64,000 bases of DNA from Aporhodopirellula rubra. GTDB taxonomy: Bacteria; Planctomycetota; Planctomycetia; Pirellulales; Pirellulaceae. Where the stretch lies: contig NZ_JACHXU010000012.1 in assembly GCF_014192335.1 (NCBI RefSeq), positions 78,656-142,655 on the forward strand. Direction: 5' to 3'. Shown here one piece after another: positions 38,248 to 48,395 of the stretch; position 1 is the stretch's first letter, and the number at the start of each line of letters is the position of its first letter. The notes below the pieces were generated by a model. That model was given only the letters and a program-made list of their open reading frames with translations, made no database searches and was not told where the DNA came from. Both the position numbers and the translations under genes were made by a program.

Positions 38248-39423
38248 GTGCTTTGGGATCCAAGCTCCACTCGAAATTCGGACTTTGATTCCAGAGACGA
38301 TACGCCGACGGAGCAATACGATCCGGTGATCGTGCCGTCGTCTCCCAACTCATTGCTCGGCGACGCACACACCGACCTGACAGAAGACGAGCAAACGGAA
38401 GTCGCCAAGACGGACAGTGACCTCGTCGAAAACGAGCCCGCCGACCGCGACGAAACACAACTCGTGGCATCGCCCGCCAGCGACGCAGTCATCGGCGAGG
38501 GAATCTCCGCCACCGAGGAGGACATCGAATCTCGCCCCGATGATTCATCTGTTGTCCCAACGGCGTCCAAGGAACAGAAGCCGCCCCGTTTCGTACAACA
38601 GGCGTTTGCAACAACGATCTGCCTATCCGGTGCAATCGGCTGGAGCCTCGCGATCGGCGTCTGCGTCATCACCATCGTCAGTCGATGCTTCGAACTCGCG
38701 GGCTTTCCCTTCAACGACTTCCTTCCAACAACTCTCTCGGTCGCGTGTCTTTTCATCGCGATCACTTTGTTCATCGTACCGACCGGCCTGCGATCGCTCG
38801 GCATTCGAATCAAGAATCGCATGCCTGAGAAGCTCGCCCACCGTTCGCGAATGAACAGCGTGGCCGATCACCTCAAATTCTCTCGCATCGCGTTGGCCGT
38901 CGCGGTCGCCTTACCGCTGCTGGTCATCCTCGCCGATCAACTCTTATCGGGACTCGACGATTCCTTTTCCCGGCCCATCGATTGGTTGCGCACTCTTTCG
39001 ATCGCCGTGGCGTGCTTCCTCGCCGCGGGTGTGATTCGATGGCGAGGTCTTTCATTCTACCGTCAATCCCACGCGGCGTCGCTCATCCAAAGCCTCCGTG
39101 CTCACCACCGTGGCGTGGCGTTACGCAGCTTCATCGCACAGTGGGACAATCCGGCACGAGAAATCTATCGCTCCTGTCGGCTCAGCAATCGCTTGGCCGT
39201 CGTGCACCGAACCCTGTTTGTCACCGTTCTCGGATTGCTATCGGCATCCGCTTGTTTGGCCGCACTCGTTTCCACACGTTACTACGTCGGCGAAGCACTA
39301 TGCGGCATCGCAGTTTTGGCGATCGCGGTGCAGTGGCCGACCAGCCATCGGCTCGTGGTCTGGTCAGGTAAAATGATCGACCCGTTCTGCGAAGACGAAG
39401 AAGAATACGAAGAATTCGGGTAA
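38248..39423 (+). CDS. Polytopic membrane protein of unknown function
   Basis: A 391-residue protein with a GTG start. Residues 1-110 are acidic and disordered, presumably cytoplasmic. Then come about six membrane helices, among them TTICLSGAIGWSLAIGVCVI, LPTTLSVACLFIAITLFIVP, IALAVAVALPLLVILADQLL, LSIAVACFLAAGVIRW and TLFVTVLGLLSASACLAALV. The C-terminus is acidic (EDEEEYEEFG). No transporter or enzyme signature is visible. It converges on the next gene. Confidence 0.75.
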   Translation: MLWDPSSTRNSDFDSRDDTPTEQYDPVIVPSSPNSLLGDAHTDLTEDEQTEVAKTDSDLVENEPADRDETQLVASPASDAVIGEGISATEEDIESRPDDSSVVPTASKEQKPPRFVQQAFATTICLSGAIGWSLAIGVCVITIVSRCFELAGFPFNDFLPTTLSVACLFIAITLFIVPTGLRSLGIRIKNRMPEKLAHRSRMNSVADHLKFSRIALAVAVALPLLVILADQLLSGLDDSFSRPIDWLRTLSIAVACFLAAGVIRWRGLSFYRQSHAASLIQSLRAHHRGVALRSFIAQWDNPAREIYRSCRLSNRLAVVHRTLFVTVLGLLSASACLAALVSTRYYVGEALCGIAVLAIAVQWPTSHRLVVWSGKMIDPFCEDEEEYEEFG

Positions 39424-39446
39424 TCCGAACGGAACCGCCCCTCCGT

Positions 39447-40427
39447 CTACGCAATGGCACGATCCGTCATCGCACCGGACACCTCATCGTGCCAGCGGAT
39501 GACTCCCCTCGCCTGGTCACATTGAGTCGCACTGCCGAACGACGAAACGAACCGGCACGCTGAATAATCCGCCGATTGCCGCTCGTAACGCTGCACCCAA
39601 CGGTTTCGGTCCGGCAACCGCTCCGGCGAAACCGGCCACACGCCCGGACGTGGTTTGAGATGATCGTCGATGCCGATCCTCCACGGTTTGGGCGTTACTC
39701 TCGCACGGAAGCAATTTTGATTGAAGCACATGCGGGCATAGATCGGGTCGGTTCCGATCGCGTTAAAGAACGATCGCACCTGATCACTGCGTGGATCAAA
39801 CGTGGCGTGGGACACCAATACTCTCCATCCCCGTGGTGTCTCGTAGAGACGCATGCCCCATTCATGATGTCGATCGGCAAACCGTTCAATGCGAGCCCGC
39901 GCCGCTGCCTTGGGTGACCCGCGAACGCGATCACGGATCCAGTGCCACACACTGCCAAAGACGGTCACCACAACGATCGCCCCTAACAAAAACAGAAACA
40001 ACGAACGTAGCCCGTCCAACTTCCACGCGAACCCGACATACACGATCCCATACAACAGAAACGTGTATCCGTACGCCGAACAACCTCCGTCATCCTCCGC
40101 ATCGACGTCCGCGAACAACACATCCGGGGTGTTCAAACACAACGCGCCATATCCGTTGCGAGTCATCACAGCGTCATCCTGCCGCGAGACAATTTCCTCG
40201 CGAATGGGCAATCCATCGGCACCGTTGTAGGGCACCTTCGGCTCCGCGAGCAGCGTGGGTTCCCCGCCGACGACACGCTCGACCGCTTCGGCAACACGTT
40301 GCTCGGCGTGCTCTTCCGCCGCCGCTTGACTCACGTCCGACCATCCGAAACGTCGCAACGTCATTTGACGTTGATCGTGCTTGATCGTCCGCTTCGCCTC
40401 AGCCCAGTACGTGGGGACAATCATCAA
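39447..40427 (-). CDS. Conserved membrane-anchored protein of unknown function
   Basis: A 326-residue protein. The N-terminus is MMIVPTYWAEAKRTIKHDQR, a cytoplasmic segment rich in Glu and Ala. Two adjacent membrane helices follow in the middle (AYGYTFLLYGIVYVGFAW and SLFLFLLGAIVVVTVFGSVW), and then a soluble C-terminal domain with WGMRLYETPRGWRVLVSHA and DPIYARMCFNQNCFRARVTP. The latter looks like a conserved folded domain with two nearby cysteines and many aromatic residues. No function can be assigned. It is a single-gene unit as far as can be seen. Confidence 0.75.
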   Translation of the reverse strand: MMIVPTYWAEAKRTIKHDQRQMTLRRFGWSDVSQAAAEEHAEQRVAEAVERVVGGEPTLLAEPKVPYNGADGLPIREEIVSRQDDAVMTRNGYGALCLNTPDVLFADVDAEDDGGCSAYGYTFLLYGIVYVGFAWKLDGLRSLFLFLLGAIVVVTVFGSVWHWIRDRVRGSPKAAARARIERFADRHHEWGMRLYETPRGWRVLVSHATFDPRSDQVRSFFNAIGTDPIYARMCFNQNCFRARVTPKPWRIGIDDHLKPRPGVWPVSPERLPDRNRWVQRYERQSADYSACRFVSSFGSATQCDQARGVIRWHDEVSGAMTDRAIA

Positions 40428-40707
40428 ACGTCTCGTGGCAAAAGAGAAAAGGGCAAACCAAAAACACCATTTCCCATCTTAATGCACTCCCATTGCACCG
40501 GCGACCACACGCTTTCTCCGGCGCAGAACATGGCACCTCAGTCTCAGCAATGTCCGCACGCCCGTTCGCTCGGCGGGCCATCGTCGCTCAAACCGCTCAA
40601 CGACGCAGCCCCTCGCACGCGGAGAATAACCGACGAATCACGTCACCCGGTGGTCCCAGAGGACTCACTAAGGATGAACCATCAACGGTGACACGCTTCG
40701 CGAGCGT

Positions 40708-42186
40708 TCAGTCGATTGCTGCCGCAGCGAGGTCATATCCCTGCGACGCGACGATCTCGCAATTGCGAATCTGCCCGACTTCGACCGGTGACTCTTCGCT
40801 GACCTGCGACACGTAGACGAGTCCATCGACGTCGGGCGCCTCGCTGCGTGTGCGGCCGATGAAAACGCCTTCTTGTTCGGGCATCGCGGCATCGATCAAG
40901 ACTTCTTCGACGCCCCCAACGCGGCTGCCATTCCACTCAAACGCAATCGACTGCTGCAACGCCATTAACTCATCGCGTCGACGGATGGCGACGTCAGGAT
41001 CGACGCGGTTGGGCAGTCTTGCCGCCGGCGTGTCTTCCTCGACCGAATAAGTGAACACGCCGAGGTTTTCGAACTGCGACTCGTCCACGAAATCCATCAA
41101 CTCTTTGAAATCGTCTTCCGTCTCGCCCGGGAATCCCGTGATCATCGTCGTCCGCATGACGAGCGAGTCAATCCGCTCTCGCAACTTTCGCACGATTTCC
41201 GTTTGCAACTTCCGCGTCGTTTTTCGCGACATCCGGCGAAGCATCGAATCACTCGCGTGCTGCAGTGGCATGTCGATGTAGGGCACGATGCGGCGTGCGT
41301 TCGCGATCGTATCAATCAGGGAGTCGTCAATGTACATCGGGTAGAAGTACATCAGCCGAACCCAATCGATCGAATCGACTTGATCGAGCTGTTTCAACAA
41401 ATCGTTCAGCCGAGGCTTGCCGTAACGATCCATTCCGTAGTACGTCGTGTCTTGAGCAACGACGACCAACTCCCGCACTCCACTGCGTCCGAGACGGTCA
41501 GCCTCCTCGATGATTTGTTCGATCGGTTTACTGAAGTGCTTGCCACGCATCTTGGGAATCGCGCAGAACGTACACAATCGGTCACATCCTTCGCTGATCT
41601 TCAAATACGCGAAGTGTCGCGGAGTCACGGCGGATCGCACCGCGTCGCTGAGCGGATTCACCGCGGCGGGCTTAAAGACGGTCCGCTGTTCCTCGAGGCC
41701 GGAATACAACTCGTCCACGACACTGACGATGTCATTGCGACCGAACACTCCGACGAGAGCGTCAATCTCCGGACGATCTTCGAGCAGTTTGCCCTGCTGT
41801 CGCTCAGCCAAACATCCCGTGACGACGACGTTGCGTAGCTTTCCTTCACGCTTGAGCGTCAGCATCTCATCGATCGCCGCCATCGATTCCGCACGTGCCG
41901 AGTCGATGAAGGCACACGTATTGACGACGACAAAGTCCGCTCCATCGACCGAATCGACCATGCGATAGCCGTCCGCGTCGAGTCGCCCGAGCATCTGTTC
42001 GGTGTCCACCAAATTTTTTGGACACCCCAATGACACGACCGCGTAATTGCCGCGAGCACGGGATGTGTTCGGATCGACGGCGCTCATCGTATCCACTTGC
42101 CCTCCGCTATCGGCCGTTCCTGCACCGGGTGCGTTCGGCGGCGTAACAACGTTGATTTCGGGCTTTTGGTAGATCGGAAGCTGCAT
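40708..42186 (-). CDS. rimO: Ribosomal protein S12 methylthiotransferase RimO
   Basis: A 492-residue radical-SAM methylthiotransferase that modifies Asp88 of S12. The N-terminal UPF0004 domain has its three cluster cysteines in [29 protein letters not shown] and [12 protein letters not shown]. The radical SAM motif is [17 protein letters not shown], and TRAM domain strands lie at the C-terminus. The NLVDTE and SLGCPKN signatures distinguish RimO from MiaB. It has a 40-residue N-terminal extension relative to E. coli. It diverges from the zinc peptidase gene across a 233-bp AT-richer region. Confidence 0.95.
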   Translation of the reverse strand: MQLPIYQKPEINVVTPPNAPGAGTADSGGQVDTMSAVDPNTSRARGNYAVVSLGCPKNLVDTEQMLGRLDADGYRMVDSVDGADFVVVNTCAFIDSARAESMAAIDEMLTLKREGKLRNVVVTGCLAERQQGKLLEDRPEIDALVGVFGRNDIVSVVDELYSGLEEQRTVFKPAAVNPLSDAVRSAVTPRHFAYLKISEGCDRLCTFCAIPKMRGKHFSKPIEQIIEEADRLGRSGVRELVVVAQDTTYYGMDRYGKPRLNDLLKQLDQVDSIDWVRLMYFYPMYIDDSLIDTIANARRIVPYIDMPLQHASDSMLRRMSRKTTRKLQTEIVRKLRERIDSLVMRTTMITGFPGETEDDFKELMDFVDESQFENLGVFTYSVEEDTPAARLPNRVDPDVAIRRRDELMALQQSIAFEWNGSRVGGVEEVLIDAAMPEQEGVFIGRTRSEAPDVDGLVYVSQVSEESPVEVGQIRNCEIVASQGYDLAAAAID

Positions 42187-42419
42187 CGAAACGCGACAGA
42201 TAGGCTGAAAATGGGCTTGTAAATAAAACTCTTCAAAACGTCAGTCGACGTGGCATTAGACCAGAAAAGGTCAATTTGACAATTTGAAATTTGCAATTGG
42301 TGAGCGTCCATTCACTCCGCACACCTTCCGATCCGGCCCGCGGTTTGCCACAATTTGGGGTTACCTCACAAAACACGACTTTCTCAGGACAGCGTTTTTC
42401 GCTGATAAAAGGCTCCACA

Positions 42420-43271
42420 ATGCGATGGAAAGGTAGACGACAAAGCGAAAACGTTGAAGATCGGCGCACGATGGGTCGTCCCGCCGCAGTGGGTGGCGGA
42501 ATCGGCATCGTCTTGATCGCCATCGTGATCGGATTGCTGGGCGGAAACCCTCAACAATTCCTCCAGCAAGCACGTCAGAACCAACCGGCCGCCGCCCCCG
42601 GCCAGGCCGCCGAACTAACTCCCGCCGAAAAAGAGGCCGGTGAGTTCGTGTCGACCGTGTTCGCGGACACCGAAGACGTGTGGACACGCCTGTTCGCCGA
42701 AAACGACATGCAGTACCGAAAGCCGACCCTGGTTCTCTTCAAAGACCAAGTCCGCAGCGGTTGCGGCATGGCCAGCAGCGGGACCGGCCCGTTCTACTGC
42801 CCGGCCGACCAAAAGGTGTATCTCGACACGTCTTTCTTCAGCCAACTCGCACGCCAACTCGGCGCTCCCGGGGATTTCGCTCAAGCCTACGTGGTCGCAC
42901 ACGAAGTCGGCCACCACGTGCAAAAACTGCTGGGCTACACCGATCAAGTCGACCGGATCCGTCAACAAGTACCGGAAGTCGAATACAACAAGTACTCCGT
43001 CAAACTCGAACTGCAGGCCGATTTCTTTGCCGGCGTGATGCTGCACCATGCCGACCGGATGCACAATATCATCGAACGTGGCGATATCGAAGAAGCGTTG
43101 ACGGCAGCCCAAGCCATCGGCGACGATACCCTGCAACGCCGCAGTAAAGGTTACGTCCAACCGGAAACCTTCAACCACGGCACCAGTGCACAACGCGTCG
43201 AGTGGTTTAGCAAAGGTTTGAAAACCGGCGACCTAAGCCAGGGCGACACGTTCGGCGCCGCATCGCTGTAA
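42420..43271 (+). CDS. YpfJ-type neutral zinc metallopeptidase
   Basis: A 283-residue member of the putative neutral zinc metallopeptidase family (YpfJ/KPN_02809). An N-terminal MRWKGRRQSENVEDRR is followed by one membrane helix (GGGIGIVLIAIVIGLLGG). The peptidase domain has GCGMASSGTGPFYCPADQKV, the zincin motif VAHEVGHHVQKLLG and a downstream LELQADFFAGVM with the third ligand Glu/Asp region. Substrate is unknown. The ATG at 42420 is chosen because the WKGRRQSEN N-terminus is the family standard; a longer frame runs into the promoter region. Confidence 0.93.
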   Translation: MRWKGRRQSENVEDRRTMGRPAAVGGGIGIVLIAIVIGLLGGNPQQFLQQARQNQPAAAPGQAAELTPAEKEAGEFVSTVFADTEDVWTRLFAENDMQYRKPTLVLFKDQVRSGCGMASSGTGPFYCPADQKVYLDTSFFSQLARQLGAPGDFAQAYVVAHEVGHHVQKLLGYTDQVDRIRQQVPEVEYNKYSVKLELQADFFAGVMLHHADRMHNIIERGDIEEALTAAQAIGDDTLQRRSKGYVQPETFNHGTSAQRVEWFSKGLKTGDLSQGDTFGAASL

Positions 43272-43312
43272 TTGATTCGGCGCATTTTCTTTCCCTCAAT
43301 TTCGAAAACATT

Positions 43313-44524
43313 TTGAATTTCGCTTGTGATACCCCGGAGGGGAACGCTGACGACGAGACTGCCGCACAGGATGCGATCCGCGCTCAAGTCATTGAACAAA
43401 CCAAATGTGTCGTCGTCAAAGTCGGCACGCGGGTCCTGACGACGAACGAAGGGAAACTCGATCTCGCCCGAGTCGATTTGCTCGCCGCCCAGCTGGCGCG
43501 AATCGCCGACACCGGCCGCCAGGTCATCATGGTCAGTAGCGGTGCCGTCGGTGCAGGCGTTGCAAAGCTCGGTCTTCCGACGCGTCCAGTCGGGATCGCC
43601 CGGTTGCAGGCCGTCGCCGCGATCGGACAGGCTGACCTTATCAAGGCCTACGAGAACTCGCTGCTTCGGCACGGTTATCAGGCCGCACAAGTCCTACTCA
43701 CCAAGAGCGACCTTCGCCGCCGCAGCGGATACCTGCACGTTCGCAACGCCATCAACGGCATTCACGAATTCGGTGCCATCGCGGTCGTCAACGAGAACGA
43801 CTCCGTCGCGGTTGCGGAATTGAAAACCACCTTTGGCGACAACGACCGCCTCGCCGCTCACGTCGCTGGCCTCTTCAATGATGCCTTGCTGATTTTGTTG
43901 ACCGACGTGCACGGACTCTACGACGGACACCCCGACAGCGACGGCAGCAAGAAGATTGAACTCGTCCGTAACCTCGACGGCAACGTGATGTCGATGGCCG
44001 AAGACAAATCGTCTGCGGTCAGCAAAGGCGGCATGGAAGGAAAGCTTCGTGCGTCACGGCTCGCCAACTCGCACGGCCACCCCACCATCATCGGCCCCGG
44101 TCGGCAAGACGATGTTCTCGACCAAATTTTCGCTGGCGGACGCGTCGGCACGCTGTTCATCCCTCCCAAACGCACCCTGCGTGGACGCCGTCGTTGGATC
44201 GGCAGTGCCGCCGTCGTGCAAGGCAGCCTCCATCTCGACGACGGTGCCGCCCGAGCGATCTGCAACCAAGGCCGCAGCCTCTTAGCCGTTGGGATCGAAC
44301 GCGTCGAAGGCACGTTCTCACACGGGGACGTGGTCAGCCTGATCGATCGCAACGAACAGGAAATCGCACGTGGCTTAGTCAACTACCGCAGCCACGAGAT
44401 CTCACTCATCGCGGGCCGTTCTAACACCGAGATCGAATCCATCCTCGGTCACCGGCCCTACGAAAACGTGATCCATCGCAACAACCTGGTGCTGCGAATC
44501 CTCGCCGAAGAGCCCGCTGAATAG
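43313..44524 (+). CDS. proB: Glutamate 5-kinase
   Basis: A 403-residue enzyme for the first step of proline biosynthesis (ATP plus glutamate to glutamyl 5-phosphate). The amino acid kinase domain has VVKVGTRVLT, MVSSGAVGAGVAKLG, a NENDSVAV motif for the substrate, and GGMEGKLRASRLA. A C-terminal PUA domain (about 295-403) is present, as in E. coli ProB. The start appears to be TTG at 43313 with no good Shine-Dalgarno site; no ATG or GTG in frame precedes the kinase core. It lies 41 bp after the peptidase gene. proA is not in the window. Confidence 0.95.
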   Translation: MNFACDTPEGNADDETAAQDAIRAQVIEQTKCVVVKVGTRVLTTNEGKLDLARVDLLAAQLARIADTGRQVIMVSSGAVGAGVAKLGLPTRPVGIARLQAVAAIGQADLIKAYENSLLRHGYQAAQVLLTKSDLRRRSGYLHVRNAINGIHEFGAIAVVNENDSVAVAELKTTFGDNDRLAAHVAGLFNDALLILLTDVHGLYDGHPDSDGSKKIELVRNLDGNVMSMAEDKSSAVSKGGMEGKLRASRLANSHGHPTIIGPGRQDDVLDQIFAGGRVGTLFIPPKRTLRGRRRWIGSAAVVQGSLHLDDGAARAICNQGRSLLAVGIERVEGTFSHGDVVSLIDRNEQEIARGLVNYRSHEISLIAGRSNTEIESILGHRPYENVIHRNNLVLRILAEEPAE

Positions 44525-44648
44525 CCCGCCACGCGACCTGCGGTGTCATCGCGGTGTCGGGAGTCAACCTCGCTCACATCGAACGCGACGCGGGGACTGG
44601 TTGCGTCAGACAAAAAAATCGCAGCGACCGGAATCGCGACCTCGAGAA

Positions 44649-45650
44649 TTACCGCGTCACCTGGACACGGTCCACGTCGACGAACGTCGCCATCTCAGGT
44701 GCAACCATCAACAGACTGACGAATTTGACGTGCGCTAGATCCAAAACACGACCATCCGGCCCGCCGATAATCTCATCTCGGTTCATCACCAAATGGGATG
44801 TTTTGCCGGGCTGCAAACGAAACGTCTTACGACTCGTGTCAGTATCCCAATTACGATGATCCCCATCGACGACTTTCAAAATCACCTCGAGCGGAACGGG
44901 ATACGATCGAGCCAGCGTCACGTCGAGTTCCAACGATTTCACGTCCGACCAATCGGGAACCAACTCGACCAAAGTTGCCGCCGGAGACGGAGCCCGTTCG
45001 ACCAAAATCCTCAGCGCGCTGCGGCCATGCGTGACGTTCTGGTCCGTTCGTGTGCAACGACAATCGTCGAAGTACCAACGGGTCAGTTCCATGTCGCCTT
45101 CAAACGATCCCATCAACGGATACGACAACCGCACGTCCGCAATGTCCATCAACAACGCCACCGGTCGAGCCAGTGCGATCCCGATCATCACCATCGCGAT
45201 CGCCGTCGCGGTCACACTGATCCAACGACGGTCTTCGTGGTAGCGCGCGTTCAACACCGCGAAACAAATCGCGACCCCCGAGATCACCCCCAATCCATTG
45301 GCAACCGCGTCGTGCATCGCGGCACTCCGGCCGGTCATCATCTGAGCGAACTCTGCCAACACGCCCGCCAAGAATACGCAAACGGCGACCAACGCCATCC
45401 GGCCCATCCACTCTCGGCCGAACGAATCCAACGGGTTAACTCGGTGCCAAAGGAACAACACCACAATCGAGATCGCGGCGAACAGCGGCCCGTGAGCGAC
45501 ATCACCCAACGCCGCCCAAATTCGGCCCCGAAACGGAATCGGCACCAAAAGCATGCCGACCGCGGCGAGCAAACCAAACACGGCCATCCAGCCGATCGAA
45601 CGCGGTTGCTCCACATCCGGAACGCCGTTCATGTTAACTGCGGAGGTCAC
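44649..45650 (-). CDS. VanZ-like membrane protein with C-terminal beta domain
   Basis: A 333-residue protein. The N-terminal 170 residues contain about five helices in VanZ order (IGWMAVFGLLAAVGMLLVPI, then DVAHGPLFAAISIVVLFLW, then MALVAVCVFLAGVLAEFAQM). A D-ANxLG element appears as MHDAVANGLGVISGV. The C-terminal half is a soluble beta-rich domain (LELDVTLARSYPVPLEVILK and following) that may be a carbohydrate-binding-like sandwich. VanZ relatives have no settled function outside teicoplanin resistance. It converges on proB. Confidence 0.82.
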   Translation of the reverse strand: MTSAVNMNGVPDVEQPRSIGWMAVFGLLAAVGMLLVPIPFRGRIWAALGDVAHGPLFAAISIVVLFLWHRVNPLDSFGREWMGRMALVAVCVFLAGVLAEFAQMMTGRSAAMHDAVANGLGVISGVAICFAVLNARYHEDRRWISVTATAIAMVMIGIALARPVALLMDIADVRLSYPLMGSFEGDMELTRWYFDDCRCTRTDQNVTHGRSALRILVERAPSPAATLVELVPDWSDVKSLELDVTLARSYPVPLEVILKVVDGDHRNWDTDTSRKTFRLQPGKTSHLVMNRDEIIGGPDGRVLDLAHVKFVSLLMVAPEMATFVDVDRVQVTR

Positions 45651-45901
45651 AGGATCGTTAATGGGACACAGATCGGAGTTAGAAAGCGATAGGGGCGAGG
45701 AAAGTGCAACAGATTCGCCGATGCATTCGCACGATACCGTCCCGGCAAACTCGCCAGAACATCGTCCGAACCATCACCGGCCAAAAACCTGATGCCCACC
45801 GCAAACGATCATCCGCCAAAAACCTCACCACGTGAAGACCACCTGGTAAATCGCGTTCACGCTCACTCGCCTCCAAACCGCCGCCGCCAAAGCCCAGCCG
45901 A

Positions 45902-48340
45902 CTATCGACGCAGGTTCAACAATTCGTCAATCAACTGCTGAGCCGTCGTGATCACTCGGCTGTTCCCTCGGTACTGAGTACTCGCCAACACGAGCTCAAC
46001 GAGGTCGTTCCCGATGTCGGTGTTGGACAATTCCAACGCACCACCGATCGTGGTTCCGATCCCATTTTCGCCCGGTTGTCCCGTCACAGGCAAACCCGTG
46101 TTCACACCCTGAGCGTACATGTTCAAACCACGAGCTTCCAAACCGGCGGGGTTTGCGAACCGAGCCAATTGCAATTGGCCGAGATCTCGTGAGATACCAT
46201 TACTGAACGTTCCCAACAACGTGCCGTCATCACCAACGGTGAAGCTGTTCAAAACCCCCGGTGCACTCCCGTCCTGACTCGTCGCTGCCAAAGTGGCCTC
46301 TTGAGTCGCCAAACCCGAAACGAGCGAAAAGTCCATTTCGAACTGCAACGGCGTGACACTCGGCAACCCCTGACGATTGATCGAGATCGTCTCCTCCGTC
46401 GCGGTCACAAAGTTACCGTTTCCGTCAAACTGGATCAGTCCCGTTCCAACCGCGATGTCATTCTTCCCGGGCACCGAGTTATCCGGACTGTCGGCGTACC
46501 AACGATAAACGGTCGCTTCATCGGTTCGGCTCTCCAACGTTGTGGTCACTCGAACACTGATCGGAACCCCGAGCGAATCGTAGACGACGAAGTCCGTCGC
46601 CGCACTCTGCCCGACCGCTTCTTGAGTCGTACCGAACGCCATATTGGGCGTCGAGACCTGACCAAACTCATCCGTCAAACGGAATGACGACAGATCGATG
46701 TCGATCGCATTGGATTCACCGTTATTGGAGATCAATCGAATCCGGCCGTCTTGAATGTACGCTCCTGGTTTCAACGTTCCGGTTTCGCCGAGAATGTTGT
46801 TTGCCGAATCGGGAATCGGGTTCTGCGAATCGACTTGCAACGTTTGAATGCCCGATGCGTCTTCGATAAAGTCGAGCAGATCCTGCATCGTTGAAGTCGA
46901 CGTGATCTCCAACTCTTTGGTGCCCAACGTACGACCACCCTTACGCCCGGTATAGCTCAGCGTGCCTTCACTAAACATCTGTTCGTACACGAGTCCGTCG
47001 CGTCGAAGAACATCAGTCAACAAGGTGTTGCTGTTGACCGATGGACCGTCCTGGTTCAAGACCTGGTTCGCACTGTCGGTCAAATCAGAGATTTCTGCAT
47101 CCGACCGCGAGTCCGTGAACGTTTCGCCCGGTGCGGCGCTGCCAACCAAATAGAAGTTGTTTTGGTCACCGGACAAGTTTCGATAGATTCGAACTTCGTC
47201 ATACGCGGGAAACCCACCGCCGATTGGTGGCGTTGGAGGTGTCGGAAAGTTCGACAAAGTGATGCGTCCATCGACAACACTCTGCGGGCCCACGTACGCA
47301 CTCGGACGACTCTCCGGATCACCCGCCTTGTAATAGGTGATCATATACGTGTAGTTGCCCGTCAGGTTTTCATCATTCAGAGGCGTCGACGTGAGAGCTG
47401 TCGCACCGGTGTCGTTGTAGGTCCCGCCGCTAGCAGCCGAATCGAGCAAAAAGTAGTCACTGCCGTTCGGTCCGGTTCGATAGATATTGACCGTTGGATA
47501 GGTGCCCCCGGTCGGGTCGTTGGGCAAGTTGGCCAAATCAATGTTGCCGCTGGGACCCACCGAGGCGCTGACGACATTACTAGCTGAGGCTTCGTATCCG
47601 TTGGCATCAACGAGCGCGAATCGATACTGATACGTGCCCGAACCCAACGTTCCCGACGAACCGGGCGTCGCGGTGGTGGACGTAGTATCCGCGATCGGCG
47701 CGGTTTCCGCATTCACCGACGACGCATCTGGCCGTGGCACTTGATTGTCACCAAGGTGCAAACTTTCGATCACCTGAGCAGCCGTTGCGAGATCGCCTTC
47801 CGGTGTCAGCGTGCCTTCGAAAGAAACGTTCTCAGTCGCCTTGGCAACCGTTTTCGTTCCCAGCGGAACCGTCAGTGGCGTCAAAGTCGACGTCTGCAGC
47901 TGAAACTGCTCATCGATGCCGTAGCCGAGCAGCCGCTGGCCGGTCGCGTTAACGAGTTCCCCGTCGCTGTTGAGTTTGAAAATACCGTTGCGGGTGTAAA
48001 GGATTTCACCATCGGCCGCTTGGACTTGAAAGAAACCGTCGCCCTGGATCGCCAAATCGCTGCTACTGCTGCTGATCTCGATCGTGCCCTGATTATGGTT
48101 CGCCGCGATTTCAGCGACCTGAACCCCCAGACCGATTTGGCGGGGGTTGGTCCCCCCGTTATTCGCCGATGGGCCACCACCGAGCGAGAGTGTTTGCAGA
48201 AACTGCGTCGCAAACACCACGTCCGATGATTTGAACCCGACCGTTTGCGAGTTAGCAAGGTTGTTGCCGATCACGTCAATTTGCGTTTCGGCGGCACTGA
48301 GGCCAGTCAGAGCGGTCGTCAGAGCGGATTGCAGACCCAC
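45902..48340 (-). CDS. flgE: Flagellar hook protein FlgE with duplicated insert
   Basis: An 812-residue hook protein, about twice enteric FlgE. The N-terminus (GLSAAETQIDVIGNNLANSQ, GFKSSDVVFATQFLQ) and the C-terminus (NTDIGNDLVELVLASTQYRG) are the standard rod/hook helices. DLAIQGDGFFQVQAADGEIL marks the core. Residues about 235-414 hold two tandem repeats of about 80-85 residues. Each has a G-x-Y-x-Y strand, an IDLANLP or ITLSNFP turn, an IYR strand and a YFLLDSAASGGTYNDTG-like end; they resemble fibronectin-III-type beta domains. They should project from the hook surface. GTG start. flgD lies upstream on the same strand. Confidence 0.92.
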   Translation of the reverse strand: MGLQSALTTALTGLSAAETQIDVIGNNLANSQTVGFKSSDVVFATQFLQTLSLGGGPSANNGGTNPRQIGLGVQVAEIAANHNQGTIEISSSSSDLAIQGDGFFQVQAADGEILYTRNGIFKLNSDGELVNATGQRLLGYGIDEQFQLQTSTLTPLTVPLGTKTVAKATENVSFEGTLTPEGDLATAAQVIESLHLGDNQVPRPDASSVNAETAPIADTTSTTATPGSSGTLGSGTYQYRFALVDANGYEASASNVVSASVGPSGNIDLANLPNDPTGGTYPTVNIYRTGPNGSDYFLLDSAASGGTYNDTGATALTSTPLNDENLTGNYTYMITYYKAGDPESRPSAYVGPQSVVDGRITLSNFPTPPTPPIGGGFPAYDEVRIYRNLSGDQNNFYLVGSAAPGETFTDSRSDAEISDLTDSANQVLNQDGPSVNSNTLLTDVLRRDGLVYEQMFSEGTLSYTGRKGGRTLGTKELEITSTSTMQDLLDFIEDASGIQTLQVDSQNPIPDSANNILGETGTLKPGAYIQDGRIRLISNNGESNAIDIDLSSFRLTDEFGQVSTPNMAFGTTQEAVGQSAATDFVVYDSLGVPISVRVTTTLESRTDEATVYRWYADSPDNSVPGKNDIAVGTGLIQFDGNGNFVTATEETISINRQGLPSVTPLQFEMDFSLVSGLATQEATLAATSQDGSAPGVLNSFTVGDDGTLLGTFSNGISRDLGQLQLARFANPAGLEARGLNMYAQGVNTGLPVTGQPGENGIGTTIGGALELSNTDIGNDLVELVLASTQYRGNSRVITTAQQLIDELLNLRR

Positions 48341-48395
48341 GGGTGATTCTCCTGAGACGTTACCGAGTCAGGCTCACCGATCTAATCGGTAAAAC

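Noticed and set aside
42271-42300. TTGACA upstream of the zinc peptidase gene as a promoter -35 box
   Set aside because: No acceptable -10 hexamer lies 16-18 bp downstream; the run is part of an AT-rich, partly palindromic stretch.
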